A stretch of 64,000 bases of DNA. Source: Sipunculus nudus (Eukaryota; Annelida; Sipuncula; Golfingiida; Sipunculidae). Under the pieces are notes generated by a model. It had not been told where the DNA came from. It did no database searches and saw nothing but the letters and a program-made list of their open reading frames with translations. A program made the translations under genes and the position numbers. The stretch is from contig CM049311.1 of NCBI GenBank assembly GCA_026874595.1, forward strand, positions 14,599,676 to 14,663,675, given 5' to 3'. How positions within the stretch are numbered: position 1 is the stretch's first letter; each line of letters begins with the position of its first letter. Positions 49,014-61,569 of the stretch are shown here, piece after piece.

Positions 49014-50002
49014 GTGAGAAAAACACATGTCAAATGTCAGTGGCAAATGAATCATTTAAAGAGTCATTAGAGCAACAAAACATGCAGTGGCTAATCCATC
49101 ATGTGTCATTATTATTTACACACACACCCACCCACATGTACACACCACAAACCACCACTTGCTAGTTTTGGGAGAGATAACACAAGCCTGGGTTGACATT
49201 TGAGCAGCTTCAAGCTGCAATAAAATAATATTTAATTTCAAAATTATCTGAATTTGAAAAACATACATATGCCCCCATTTAAAAAATTCTGAATCTTTTA
49301 ATTATTCAACAATTCTCTAGAAGGTAGGGGTCCAAAAAAAATGCCATACAATATAAAAACGATCACTTGAATTGCTGTATAACATTACAATACATATTAA
49401 GACCTTCTAAAACAGAACTCACCTCAGCAAGTAAACATATTCACAAAGTCCAAAACATAAGATAGCATTCTTCTCGGTGATTAAACATATATATTAACAG
49501 CCAATCATCACCTCAAACTTCACAAAGTCCAATACTAAAAAATGGTGGTGACAAGGGGGGAGGCAGAGGGTAAATCAGTTGTTAAGAGCTTTGTATGATG
49601 AGAGAATGACTGAATGCAACTTGTGTATGTCCGTATTTAAAAAGATTCTGGTGATCTTCAAATCTCGCTGTGACATCACTCAAGAACACTGGATGTCAAC
49701 TTCCGCCTGGCTCCATTATCGCTCACTTGGCTCATCTGTGTCCACCAATCCAGACATTTCTCTGTTTACACCTCAACTTAAGGTTTACAATAATATGCAC
49801 AATTGTTCTGGAATTAGAATACCTCATGGGCCCTTCAATGTCCAGTTCTATTGTAAGTAGAGCCCTCTTTGCCGTGGTCTACACCTACGACAGCAAGTGT
49901 CTACAATTTAAACCCCTGCAAGGCAAGTGAAATGAGTAATAACAATCAAATTATAAGTTGGCTTACTTGTGCAACATAAACATACACTAATTAAGTAATA
50001 AA

Positions 50003-50004
<2 letters not shown>
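49014..50004. other. Intron after TSR exon 13
   Basis: It holds one isolated unit of the 48-bp minisatellite near 49077-49118 and otherwise no recognised feature. Confidence 0.5.

Positions 50005-50034
<30 letters not shown>
50005..50034. repeat. (GT)n microsatellite
   Basis: Fifteen GT units. Confidence 0.95.
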
Positions 50035-50037
<3 letters not shown>

Positions 50038-50071
50038 AAAGAGCCATAGACTACTCTGATGACTAAATTTA

Positions 50072-50330
50072 GAGGGGCAGAACATGCAGTGACAACACCA
50101 ACATGTATCAATATCATAAGAGGGGCAGAACATGCAGTGGCCACTTCAGCATGTGTCATTATCATTAGAGGGACAGGATATGCAGTGGCCACTCCAACAT
50201 GTGTCATTATCATTAGAAGGAAAAAACATGCAGTGACAACACTAACATGTATCAATATCATAAGAGGGGCAGAACATGCAGTGGCCACTTCAGCATGTGT
50301 CATTATCATTACAGGGGCAGAACCTGGTGC
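50072..50330. repeat. 48-bp minisatellite with two alternating unit types
   Basis: Five full 48-bp units plus a partial one. Type 1 units read GACAACAC...TATCAATATCATAA and type 2 read GGCCACT...TGTCATTATCATTA, in the order 1-2-2-1-2. All start near GAGGGGCAGAACATGCAGTG. The array stops at the start of A4. Confidence 0.93.
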
Positions 50331-50335
50331 TTTTT

Positions 50336-53300
50336 AGCTCAGCTGACTATAAGTCATCTGAGCTATAGTTGTGGTCCATTGTCCGTCCATCCGTCCGTCT
50401 GTCCGTAGATGTGGCACGTTTTGAAACCTTAAGACCTAGGAATCCAAAATTTGGCATAATGTTAGATGTCCCCAAGATCTCCTACCAAGCCGAAAACTGT
50501 GTCTTTGTGACTTCGTTCCTTTGAGAAATTAAGGAAAAACCTCAATTTTTTATTAAAAAAATATTTTCACACTTCAGGACTGCCTAATATCGAAACCACT
50601 TATCTGTTTATCCTCATATTTACCATAAATATTCCTCTATATAGTTCCTATGTACATGCCAGAAATTAGGTCTGTATTATATAATTTAAAAAAGTTATGG
50701 GCCCAAACATAATGCATTTTGTAAAAAATCAGGAAAGAGATTTGATCACTTAACACAAAACTTGTTAAAGCTATGGACTTTTTTTTCCGTAATATGACTT
50801 TAATTAATCAAAATTAAATTGTATACCCAAAATTAGATCAAAACCTTTTAAATTTTTTAAAATATTAACAAAAATAAAAAATTAGTACCTTTAATTTTGC
50901 CCAACTTTGACCATGGCACGTTTTTTTCTTGTAAGTACTGTGGATCTAATTTTCACAACATGTACAAATAAGGATTTAATCTGTTAAAATCTGAAATTTG
51001 AAAATAAAGGCTGCAAAATTAGGCTAGTTATTGAATTTTTTTGGAGGCTCTTGTTGTATTCCCTTACATTGTCAAGTAGTCCACTGTGGTCACTGTTGGT
51101 CATTCAATGCTCCCAAGGTTGTTGGCATAATGTTAGATGTCCCCAAGATCTCCTACCAAGCTGAAAACGGGGTCTTTTTGACTTTGTTCCTTTGAGAAAT
51201 TAAGGAAAAACCTCAATTTTTTATTAAAAACCTATTTTCACATTTCAGGACAGCCTAACTACGAAACCACTCACCTGTTTTTCCTCATATATACTATAAA
51301 TATTCCTCTATATAGTTCCTATGTACATGCCAGAAATGAGGTCTGTTTTGTATGCTTTAAAAAAAGTCATGGGCTCAAACATAATGCATTTTGTAAAAAA
51401 TCAGGAAAGATATTTGATCACTTAACACAAACCTTTTTAGCTCAGCTGACTATAAGTCATCTGAGCTGACTATAAGTCATCTGAGCTATAGTCGTGGTCC
51501 ATTATCCGTCGTCCGTCCGTCTGTCCGTCCGTCCGTCCGTCTGTCTGTCCGTCCGTCCGTAGATGTGGCACGTTTTGAAACAGAAAGACCTAGGAATCCA
51601 AAATTCAGCATAATGTTAGATGTCCCCAAGATCTCCTACCAAGCCGAAAACTGGGTCTTTGCGACTTCGTTCCTTTGAGATATTAAGGGAAAACCTCAAT
51701 TTTTTATTAAAAACCTATTTTCACACTTTAGGACGGCCTCATATCAAAACTACTCATCTGTTTTTCCTCATATTTACCATAACTATTCATCTATATATTA
51801 CCTATGGACATGCCAGAAATTATGTCTGTATTATATAATTTAAAAAAATTATGGGCCCAAACATAATGCATTTTGTAAAAAATCAGGAAAGAGATTTGAT
51901 CACTTAACACAAAACTTGTTAAAGCTATGGACTTTTTTTTCTGTAATATGACTTTAATTAATCAAAATTAAATTGTATACCCAAAATTAGATCAAAACCT
52001 TTTAAATTTTTTAAAATATTAACAAAAATAAAAAATTGGTACCTTAAATTTTGCCCAACTTTGACCATGGCACGTTTTTTTCCTGAAAGTACTGTGGATT
52101 TAATTTTCACAGCATGTTTTTGTTAGCATTTTGTCTGTTAAAACCAAATATTTGAAACCAGTTGATCAAAAACTGTAGTTTTATTCAAGTTTTCAAGCAC
52201 CATGTATTATATTGTTTACATCAAGCTAGTGTTTTGCAGTTTGCAAGAGCTCAGCTCCCCAGCTTCAGCTCTCAGTTCCTAAAATTTGGTACACAATTAG
52301 ATGTTTCAAAAATACCCTACCATGCCAAGAATTTGGTCACTTGGACTTAATACCTTCGAGATATTAATGAAAAACTTCATTTTTCCATTAAAAACCAATT
52401 GTTACACTTCAAGACTGCCTATTATCAAAACCACTGATCTGACTTTAATCATATATATTATACATATTTTTCTATACATGCTCTATGCACATGCCAAAAA
52501 TGATGTCAGTATTGCGTAATTGTTTTAAGTTATGGGCCCAAACATAATGCACTTTGTAAAAAATCAAGAAATATATTTACTCCCTTGAAGCTAGAGATTT
52601 TTTGACAGGGATGTAACATTATTTAATCAAGATTCAATTGAATACCCAAAATTAGTTCTGAATTTTTCAAATTTTATAAGTTATTAGTATAAATATAAAA
52701 TTAGTACCTTAAATTTTGCCCAACTTTAACCATGGCACATTTGTTTCCTGTGAGCACTGTTGATATAATTTTCATATCATGCACACATAAGGATTTCAGC
52801 TTTGTAGTTTAGAAAGCTGAAAGAAATTGGCCAAAAATTGTAGCTTTTATTAATGTTTTTATGAAACCATGTCAGACCTTGGCTCTCTCCAGTCCCTCTC
52901 GAGTCACCTGTATGTTGAACTTATTGAACTTTCAGCAAATTATGCATGCTTGAGGCGAGACATACACATGGGCAGCCAGGCAGCTTATGGACAGCCACAG
53001 TTGATCCAGGTGTCCAACCCAACTCATCTAGTAGTTTTAACCAACAACATAACAATAAACAATAAATTAATAAATTTTTATTGTTTTTTAATAACAAATT
53101 AAAGAAAAATAGAAAAGGAATTTGTAAGTGTATAATAACAGGAAATTAACTTGCAGTTACTGATGATATAAGAATCATGTATTGATGGATAGAATGTCAC
53201 ATATTCCAAATAACACCATGCAGTCACCTATGGTATTTTTCAGTTCAATTTTAATGATAAAAAAGTAAATCATATTATTCATTACTAATCATTAGGGATC

Positions 53301-55849
53301 ATATGAAGGAAATTAATGATAGACAAAGATGCAGTTGATAATATTAATCTAGATTCCTACTGTGTCTAGTGTGTACATCGATGTGAAATTAGTCCAAAAT
53401 GAATATATTACATTTATTTTTTTTAATATAAATAAAAGCCATAAAACCAGATACTTATGATCATTATTTAAATGTGTGAATTTTGTATATTCTGGATTCT
53501 CAACATCATTGTTTGGTGAAAACTGAATTAATACCAGACATGGTGCGAATACTTTGAAATTGTATTTAAATACGAATATAAATATGTACTCCATTATAAA
53601 TTTTTTTGCATAAAGAATGGGAATTCAGGTAAGTATATGAATACTCGTGCAAATACTTTCAAAATGTATTAATGAATGCATTCCCTTGTTTCCTGTAAGT
53701 ACTGTAGATTTAATGTTCACAGCATGTACACATAAGGGTTTAATTTGTTAAAATCTGAAATTTCATGAATGCATTAATGAATATATTCTTTAATATTATT
53801 TTAATAATCATTTCAGTTATATTTCATTTTAAAAAATCATACAATTCTCTTATTATTTTTAATAAAAATTATATTTGGGACAATATTTGTAATTTTTTTT
53901 AATAGCTTATAAGTTATATTGCCAAGTCAAAATCTGTGTGACAATAGTACTCCATTTGTTAATATAATAAATGAAATCAGTCCTCTTCCCTGTCTTCTAA
54001 GGTACTATCAAAATCATACATTAGCTAAACAAGAACAACTCATAATACAGCTTATATTTATTACTACACAAAACCAGCATGTGCCTCATTTTAAAATCAT
54101 ATTTTTTATCATATATAACAGCTGAGCGCCGTGACCCATAGGTCCCTTGTTTAAGCTATGGACTTTTTTCCAGTGATATATCTTTAATTAATCAAAATTA
54201 AATTGATACCCAAAATTAGATCAAAATCTGTTAAATTTTTTAAAATATTAGCAAAAAAAAAAATTGGTACCTTAAATTATGCGTAAATTTGACCATGGCA
54301 CGTTTTTTTCTTATAAGTACATTTGATTTAATTTTCACAGCTGGTTTACATATGGATTTAATCTGATGAATTTTGAATTTGAAAGTATAAGCTTAAAAAA
54401 TAGTCTATCTATTGAAGTTTTTTAGAAGCCTTAATGTATTTGCATTTTCTAGCATCATGACCCTACTTTTGTTTACCTGGTAATCAAAAATTGGCATAAT
54501 GTTAGATGTTATTGTAAATATCCATATTCTTCCACACATTTCCTATGTACATACCAAAATTTAGGTCAGTATTGCATAATTTGTTGAAGTTATAGGCCCA
54601 AACATAATGCACCTTGTAAAAAATGAGGATATATATTTACTTACTTAACATAAGAATGGCTGAGACTTTTTTTTCAGGAATATAACATCATTTAATCAAG
54701 ATTAAATTGTATACCGTAAATTAGATCTGAAATTTGCAATTTTTTTAGTTATTAGCATAAATATAAAATCAGTACCTGAAATTTTGCCAAACTGTGGCCA
54801 CGGCATGATTTTTTCCTGTAAGTACTGTGGATGTTATTTTCACAGCATGTACACATAAGGATTTAATGCTGCATAATTAGGGAAGTTATTCAAATTGTTT
54901 GGAGTCTCTTGTTGTATTCCCTTACATTGTCAAGCAGTCCACATAGGTCACTGTAGGTCATTCAGTGCAACTCTCTATGGTCCCCAGGCTGTTATGTAAT
55001 CCCATCACTGGGGCAAGCCCTCTCTCTTGTTGAGCTTGATCAGACTGCCAGCATAAATACCACAGGGAGCCTTTCTCCCCCCCCCCCCCCCCCCACCCAC
55101 CCAATGCTGTTGACAGACCTGTACTCTAAACAAGAGATTTCTTATTATTTTTTTTTTTCAGCGATAAACAGAAACAACAGAGACCCCTCCCTGACCCACC
55201 GCTTCGATACACAGGACTAATATACAAGACAAAGCTTATAATTTTAATGTTAAACAAAATTCTTTTTGTTGAGACTTGGACAATTTTGATTTTTTTTTTT
55301 AAAGAAAAAAATGTTCAGGAATTTAATCCTAATATTCAAATATGGTAAAATATTAGGACTTAATGTAAGTGCTAACTGACAAGATTTAAGAAGATATAAA
55401 TACTTGGTAGCATTTCATTCATATCTCTTAAAGTTGGTAGGGCCTAGGTGTGAAAAACACTGTTAAACCTAGTTTTTAAAATTAGGAATATTTGTCAAAC
55501 TTTGTGGGATTAATTTTTAACTCATATGGCCATATATTAACTTTTGAAAACTTCACACATTATTTGTTTATGAAATTGAACTTTTATATGACACTTACCC
55601 TAGGCCCATTTTTCCCCTTGGTGCATCACAAAATGGTTTCAGGCCAAGGTTTCATTTATTACACAGTCCATATGCTTTAGCTCATGTCAGTTATTCTATA
55701 ATTTACAGAGTTTCATTTAAGCTGGGCCATTTTCTCTTAGCTTTTCAAATGGTAATATACATGGAAAAACCATAAGAAATAAAAACATTTTGCAGTTACT
55801 AATATTTTCCAAAATTCAGCTGAGCGATGTGACCCATGGGTCCCTTGTT
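50336..55849 (+). mobile_element. Family A repeat A4, split by nested A3
   Basis: It starts AGCTCAGCTGACTATAAG after TTTTT and ends CAGCTGAGCGATGTGACCCA with TGGGTCCCTTGTT. Without A3 it is 2800 bp. It contains a C-run at 55077-55094. No ORF of note. Confidence 0.8.
51439..54152 (+). mobile_element. Family A repeat A3, nested in A4
   Basis: The flanks CACTTAACACAAACC-TTTTT and TAAGCTATGGAC join to the intact A sequence seen at 51900-51932 and 50744-50775, fixing the ends without target duplication. Its 5' palindrome carries a local duplication of CTGACTATAAGTCATCTGAG. The 52861-54152 half is the paralogue of 17080-18332. Confidence 0.85.
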
Positions 55850-56019
55850 AATGCTAAATGAAGCTAAAAAAATGCAAAAAGGAACAATTGATACACTGAC
55901 TGGTTCCATAATTTCTCCAGATATCTTGCAAACACACAATTACAAACTGTGAGTCATTGGTACATCGAAACACTTGTCTGGTGCTTATTAATCAGCAGTT
56001 TGCATATATTTGATTACAG

Positions 56020-56163
56020 GTACATGGACTGAATGGCAGCCGTGGAGTAGGTGTAGTCGTACCTGTGGTGTGGCCAGCAGGGAGAGAACAAGACAGTGTA
56101 ACAATGGTCTTTGTGAGGGCCTGAGTAAACAGACCCAAGATTGTAACCTCATAGCTTGTCTAG
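56020..56163 (+). CDS. TSR exon 14, classical
   Basis: A 144-bp phase 1-1 exon (acceptor ATTACAG, donor GTAAGC). It encodes WTEWQPW, CSRTCGVA, RERTRQC and six cysteines ending LIAC. It is isolated between two repeat-filled introns of about 7 kb each. Confidence 0.92.
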
Positions 56164-56466
56164 GTAAGCAACACTTGGGAAAAAAAAAACAAAAAACAGA
56201 AAAACACTTGACTGTTTGTTAACTCTGTCAACTTATTTTTTTAAATAGTTTATTAATCAAATAGAATACAGTGTACTTACAAGGACAACAAATAGCAGTA
56301 CAAACTTTCAACAAGAGATAACAGTATTATACATATACATACAACAAAAAAATACTTGTCTTTTGAAATACCTATTTATTCATGTTAGTGTAGGTTTCCT
56401 CTTGTAAACATACACACATATATATATGTACATATATTCATACATATAGATATGTTTTTAATTTTT

Positions 56467-59403
56467 AGCTCAGCTGACTGTAAGTCATCTGAGCTATAGC
56501 GATCACTCTTTGTCTGTCGTCCGTCCGGTCATCCGGTCTTCTGTCCGTTAACAAGGCATAAATTGTAACCGCTAGACCAGGAATCTTCTTACTTAAGATC
56601 CAGAGAGGTTCATGAAAAATCTCCTTGGAAGCCTGGTATTAGCTCTCTGTTACCCATATCCTTCGAGCTATGGGGCCCCAAAGCACCCCCCAGAATAGTG
56701 AAAAATTTCATACAAAAACTTCAATATCTCATTAACTACATCACTGATGGTCATGATTTTTGGCATACATATTGATCGTGAGATGGTCCATCAGTTCCTG
56801 CAGACTGGTGGTGCCACCTGTATTTTTCGATTTTTTACGAATTTTTTTCTCTATTTTGGAGACCTTTAAAAATGTGGACATCTGTTAACAGGGCACAAAT
56901 CGTAAAGACTTGACCTAGAATCTTCATTCTCAACATTCTGAGAGACCTATAAAAAGTCTCCATGGAAACCAGAAATAAGTTCTCTGTTACCCATATCCTT
57001 TGAGCTATGGGGCCCCAAAGTACCCCCCAGAATAGTGAAAAATTTCATACAAAAACTTCAATATCTCATTAATTTCATCACTGATGGTCATGATTTTTGG
57101 CATACATATTGATCATGAGATGATCCATCAGTTCCTGCAGACTGGTGGTGCCACCTGTATTTTTCGATTTTTTATGAATTTTTTTCTCTATTTTTGAGAC
57201 CTTTTAAAATGTAGACATCTGTAAACAGGGCACAAATCGTAAAGACCTGACCTAGAATCTTTATTCTTGACATTCTGAGAGACCTATGAAAAGTCTCCAT
57301 GGAAACCAGAAATTAGGTCTCTGTTACCCATATCCTTCAAGCTATGGGGCCCCAAAGTACCCCCCAGAATAGTGAAAAATTTCATACAAAAACTTCAATA
57401 TCTTATTAACAACATCACTGATGGTCATGATTTTTGGCATACAAATTGATCATGAGATGTTTCTTCAGACTGGTGGCGCCACTTGTATTTTTCGATTTTT
57501 TACGAATTGTTTTCTCTATTTTTGAGACCTTTAAAAATGTGAACATTTGTTAACAGGGAACAAATCGTAAAGACTTGACCTAGAAACTTTATGCTTGATA
57601 TTCTGAGAGACCTATGAAAAGTCTCCATGGAAACCAGAAATTAGGTCTCTGTTACCCATATCCTTTGAGCCATGGGGCCCTAAGTACCCCCCAGATTAGT
57701 CAAAAATTTCATTAAAAAGCTTCAATATCTGACTAACTACATCACTGATGGTCATGAATTTTGGCATACATATTGATCATGAGATGTTTCATCAGTTTCT
57801 GCAGACTGGTGGCGCCACCTGTATTTTTCAAATTTTTACCATTTTTAGCTCAGCTGATGTAAGTCATCCGAGCTGTAGCGATCACTCTTTGTCTGTCGTT
57901 CGTCCGGCCATCTGGTCGTCTGTCCGTTAAAAAGGCACAAATAGTAACCGCTGGACCTGGAATCTTCTTACTTTACATCCAGAGAGGTCCATGAAAAATC
58001 TCCTTGGAAACCTGGAATTAAGTCTCTGTTACCTATATCCTTTGAGCTATTGGGCCCCAAAGTACCCCCCAGAATAGTAAAGAAAATTCATACAAAAACT
58101 TCAATATCTCATTAACTACATCACTGATGGTCATGATTATTGGCATACATATTGATCATGAGATGTTCCATCAGTTCCTTCAGATTGGTGGTGCCACCTG
58201 TATTTTCAAATTTTTAATGAATAATTTTCTCTATTTTTGAGACCTTTAAAAATGTGAACATCTGTTAACAAGGCACAAATCGTAAAGACTGGACCTAGAA
58301 TCTTCATTCTTGACACAGAGAGAAACCTATGAAAAGTCTCCATAGAAACCAGAAATTAGGTCTCTGTTACCCATATCCTTTGAGCTATTGGGCCCCAAAG
58401 TACCACCAAGAATAGTCAAAAATTTCATTTGATTCAAATTTGATTTAAAAAAACTGCAACATCTCAATAACTACAACACTGATGGTCATGATTTTTGGCT
58501 AACAAATTGATCATGAGATGTTTCATCAGTTTCTGCAGACTGGTGGCACCACTTGTATTTTTTCAAATTTTTACAATTTTTTTTCTATAGTTTTGAGACC
58601 TTTAAAAATGTGGTTATCTGTCAACAGGGTACAAATCGTAACAACTGGACCTAGAATCTTCATCCTTGTCATGCAGGGAGGCCCATGAAAAGTCTCCATG
58701 GAAACCTGAAATTAGGTCTCTGTTACCCATATCCTTCAAGCTACAGGACTCCCAAGTATCCCTCAGAATAATGGAAAATTTGATACAAAAGCTGTAGTAT
58801 CTGAACAACTAATGCAGAGATCACCATGATTCTTTGCATGGATATTGATTATGGAGTGTTTCATCAGTTTCTGCAGACTGGTGGTGCCACCTATATTTTA
58901 TTCGATTTTTCGAATTTTTTTCTCTATTTTTGAGACTTAAGGATGCTGTTATCTGTTAATGAGGCACAAATTGTAACAACTGGACCTAGAATCTTCATTC
59001 TTGTCATGCAGGGAGGCCCATGAAAAGTGTCTGTGGACACCTGAAATTAGGTCTCTGTTACCCATATCCTTCAAGTATTCCTGAGAATAATGGAAAATTT
59101 GATACAAAAGCTGAAGTATCTGAACAACTAATGCAGAGATCACCATTATTTTTTTGCATGGAGATTGACCATTAAGTGTTTTTATTAGTTTCTGCAGACT
59201 GGTGGAGCCACCTTATTTTTTTTAAAGTTTACGCAATTTTTTTCTATTTTCGAGATATATAAATACAGACACAATCTTGGCCTGTTGGTTAATCTGTTTA
59301 ATGCTTCAGTTGAATGGGTATATACTACCATTCAGATGATAAAATTTCCTTTTGTGAATCTCTTCACAGTTAGCTGAGTGTCATGACCCATGGGTCACTT
59401 GTT
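56467..59403 (+). mobile_element. Family B repeat array B3, with two 5' ends
   Basis: 5' ends occur at 56467 and 57847 (AGCTCAGCTGA with TGTAAGTCATC), but only one 3' end (GACCCATGGGTCACTTGTT, to 59403). Eight or so units of about 310-340 bp follow one another, each with GGTGGCGCCACC or GGTGGTGCCACC and CTCTGTTACCCATATCCTT. Either an element lost its 3' end or the array arose by recombination between two elements. Confidence 0.75.
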
Positions 59404-60200
59404 TATTTAACTTTTCATTTTATTTTTATAAGGCTGTTCCTATTGTCATAACTATGGTAGATTTTATGCAACATATTTATTCCATTCATTTAATCAATCA
59501 ATCTTTTGAATAATTCTTTCACCTCCCCCACTCAATCTAAAAGGGGCCAAATCACCTATCTGACCTTTATAAAAGGTAATCCCTCAGAGCTTTTATAGAA
59601 TTAGGCCAGAAACATGAATTTCACCACACACAGGCTGCTTGTTTTGTTTATATCAACTTGTTTATAATATGGGGCCCGCTAAAATAAACAAATTCAAAAA
59701 GGGCATCTCTTGGCAAGTCAGATAAGCCAGAGATATGCAAATGGTGTTTTGCAACAAGTGAGTTTTCTACCTCAGCATGTTTGCAGTTACGTGTGACTTC
59801 ACCAGATGTGGCCACCTTAGGTTATAAGTTTTTCCTGTTTGTCAACATTCCTGTGTTAACAAACACTTTGTTGATAAACAAGTTCATACAACCTTCACGG
59901 AGGCATTATAAGAACTTTTCATAACCAGAATTACCCTTAGATCATTAATATATACACAGATATATCTCACCAGCCATGAATCTGGTCAAATTATTTTCAA
60001 AATGGCTTCATTATTAAACTCAGTTTCACTGTTGTCAATATCCCCTTTTGCTGTAATGCAGTGATCAGCTCTGACCATGTGTCAGTTGTATCAAAAAACA
60101 AAAAATACACAGATCAACTTCTAATTTAGTGGGCAGATGTTTTGAGGGTCCTTTCAAAAGGTGAGATTTTGGTCACTTCTCATATTATTTTGTGATTTTT
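59404..60200. other. Intron between B3 and C2
   Basis: No repeat or exon recognised. Confidence 0.5.
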
Positions 60201-61569
60201 AGTGAACCTGTGAGCTTATGCGATGGTATGGCATCGTCCGTCGTCTGTACGTTAACCCATACTATCTTGAAAACGGCAAGAGTTAGCATCACGAAATTTT
60301 ATGCCAAAAAATTAGTCATCTAAAAAACTCTATCGGATTTTGTTTATTTTTTGGCTAACTGCATTTTCTTAGATTTTATAGGGAAAAAGCTGAAAAAGCT
60401 TTAAAAATCTTCTTCTCTGAAACTTTTCAGCCAAATTGTCCAGTAATTTACAGAAATGATTCCTGGAACAATCTCTCTCAAGTTTGTTCGAATGGTTTAA
60501 GTTCGGTGATTTTTGGCCGAGTTACAGGAAGTTGAACTTAGTCATCTGTCCAAAAAAGCATACTGAAATTACAGTCTCAGAAATGGCTGGAGCTGTAATC
60601 ACCAAATTTTATGCCAATGTTGGTCACATGAATCATATCTGAAATTGAGGTATTGGTGGCGCCACCTGCATTGGCCTTTTTAGTACAGGGGTCATCAGTG
60701 CCCGTATCATACTGACGGCTACAAAAAACTTCGTCTCTGAAACCAAATGGCCAAATTGTTTAATATCGCACAGAAATGATCCTAGGGTAGTGCTTTCTGG
60801 AGTTTGTTCAAATGGTCTCAGTTCAGTAACTTTTGGCTGAGTTATGGGAAGCTGAATTTAGTCATATGCCATAACAGCCCATTTTAGCTCAGTGGCTACA
60901 AAGATCTTCTTCTCAAAAACCACTGGGCCAAATTCTTAAATCTCACACATTAATTATTCCTTAAATGTTGAAAATTCAAGTTTGTTCAAATGGTTGTGGT
61001 TCAGTGATTTTTGGCTAAGATTTTGGAAGCTTAACTTAGCCATTTTGCTGTATTTTCCCATGAGTTATAAACCTGCAAAACGTTTTTTGACTGATGCCAC
61101 TGAGGCAAGTTTGTTTAATATTTTACAAGAATAATCCCCTGAATAATTCTTATAATATTATAATTGTCTTTTATGGTTCAAAAGAATGAATTTTGGCTGA
61201 ATTATAAAGATTGAATTGAGGCTTTTTTCCATATATGTTAGCTGTGTGAAGCAGATACATCTAGCCTGGCACCAGTTTATCAGCATCCATTACATCATGC
61301 CTCTAGACATTTAGATTTCAGGTTATCTATGGTAAATATTGACAAGAATGTTTTAAAAACTTTTAAAAAATGTAGATTTCTGATTTTAGATATTCCTTAT
61401 GCCAGGCAATGTTTACAATCACAGGTATATACAGCTGTCTGTGGGTATATAACAATGGCTGTACATGGATTATAAATAATTGGTATCCATACTCAATTCA
61501 AGATTTTGCCATCAGTGAGATGTATCTGTATTATAATTTTGCATTCAATATGCATCTGTAGTAATTTAT
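60201..61569 (+). mobile_element. Family C repeat C2, 5' part
   Basis: It starts AGTGAACCTGTGAGCTTATG and is collinear with C1 (19330-20705), including GGTGGCGCCACC at 60656. It breaks off at GCATCTGTAGTAATTT, where C3 begins; the same place in C1 holds element E. Confidence 0.78.

Noticed and set aside
49908-50337. Repetitive ORFs on both strands, 133 and 92 residues
   Set aside because: They are the 48-bp minisatellite, open only because 48 is divisible by three.
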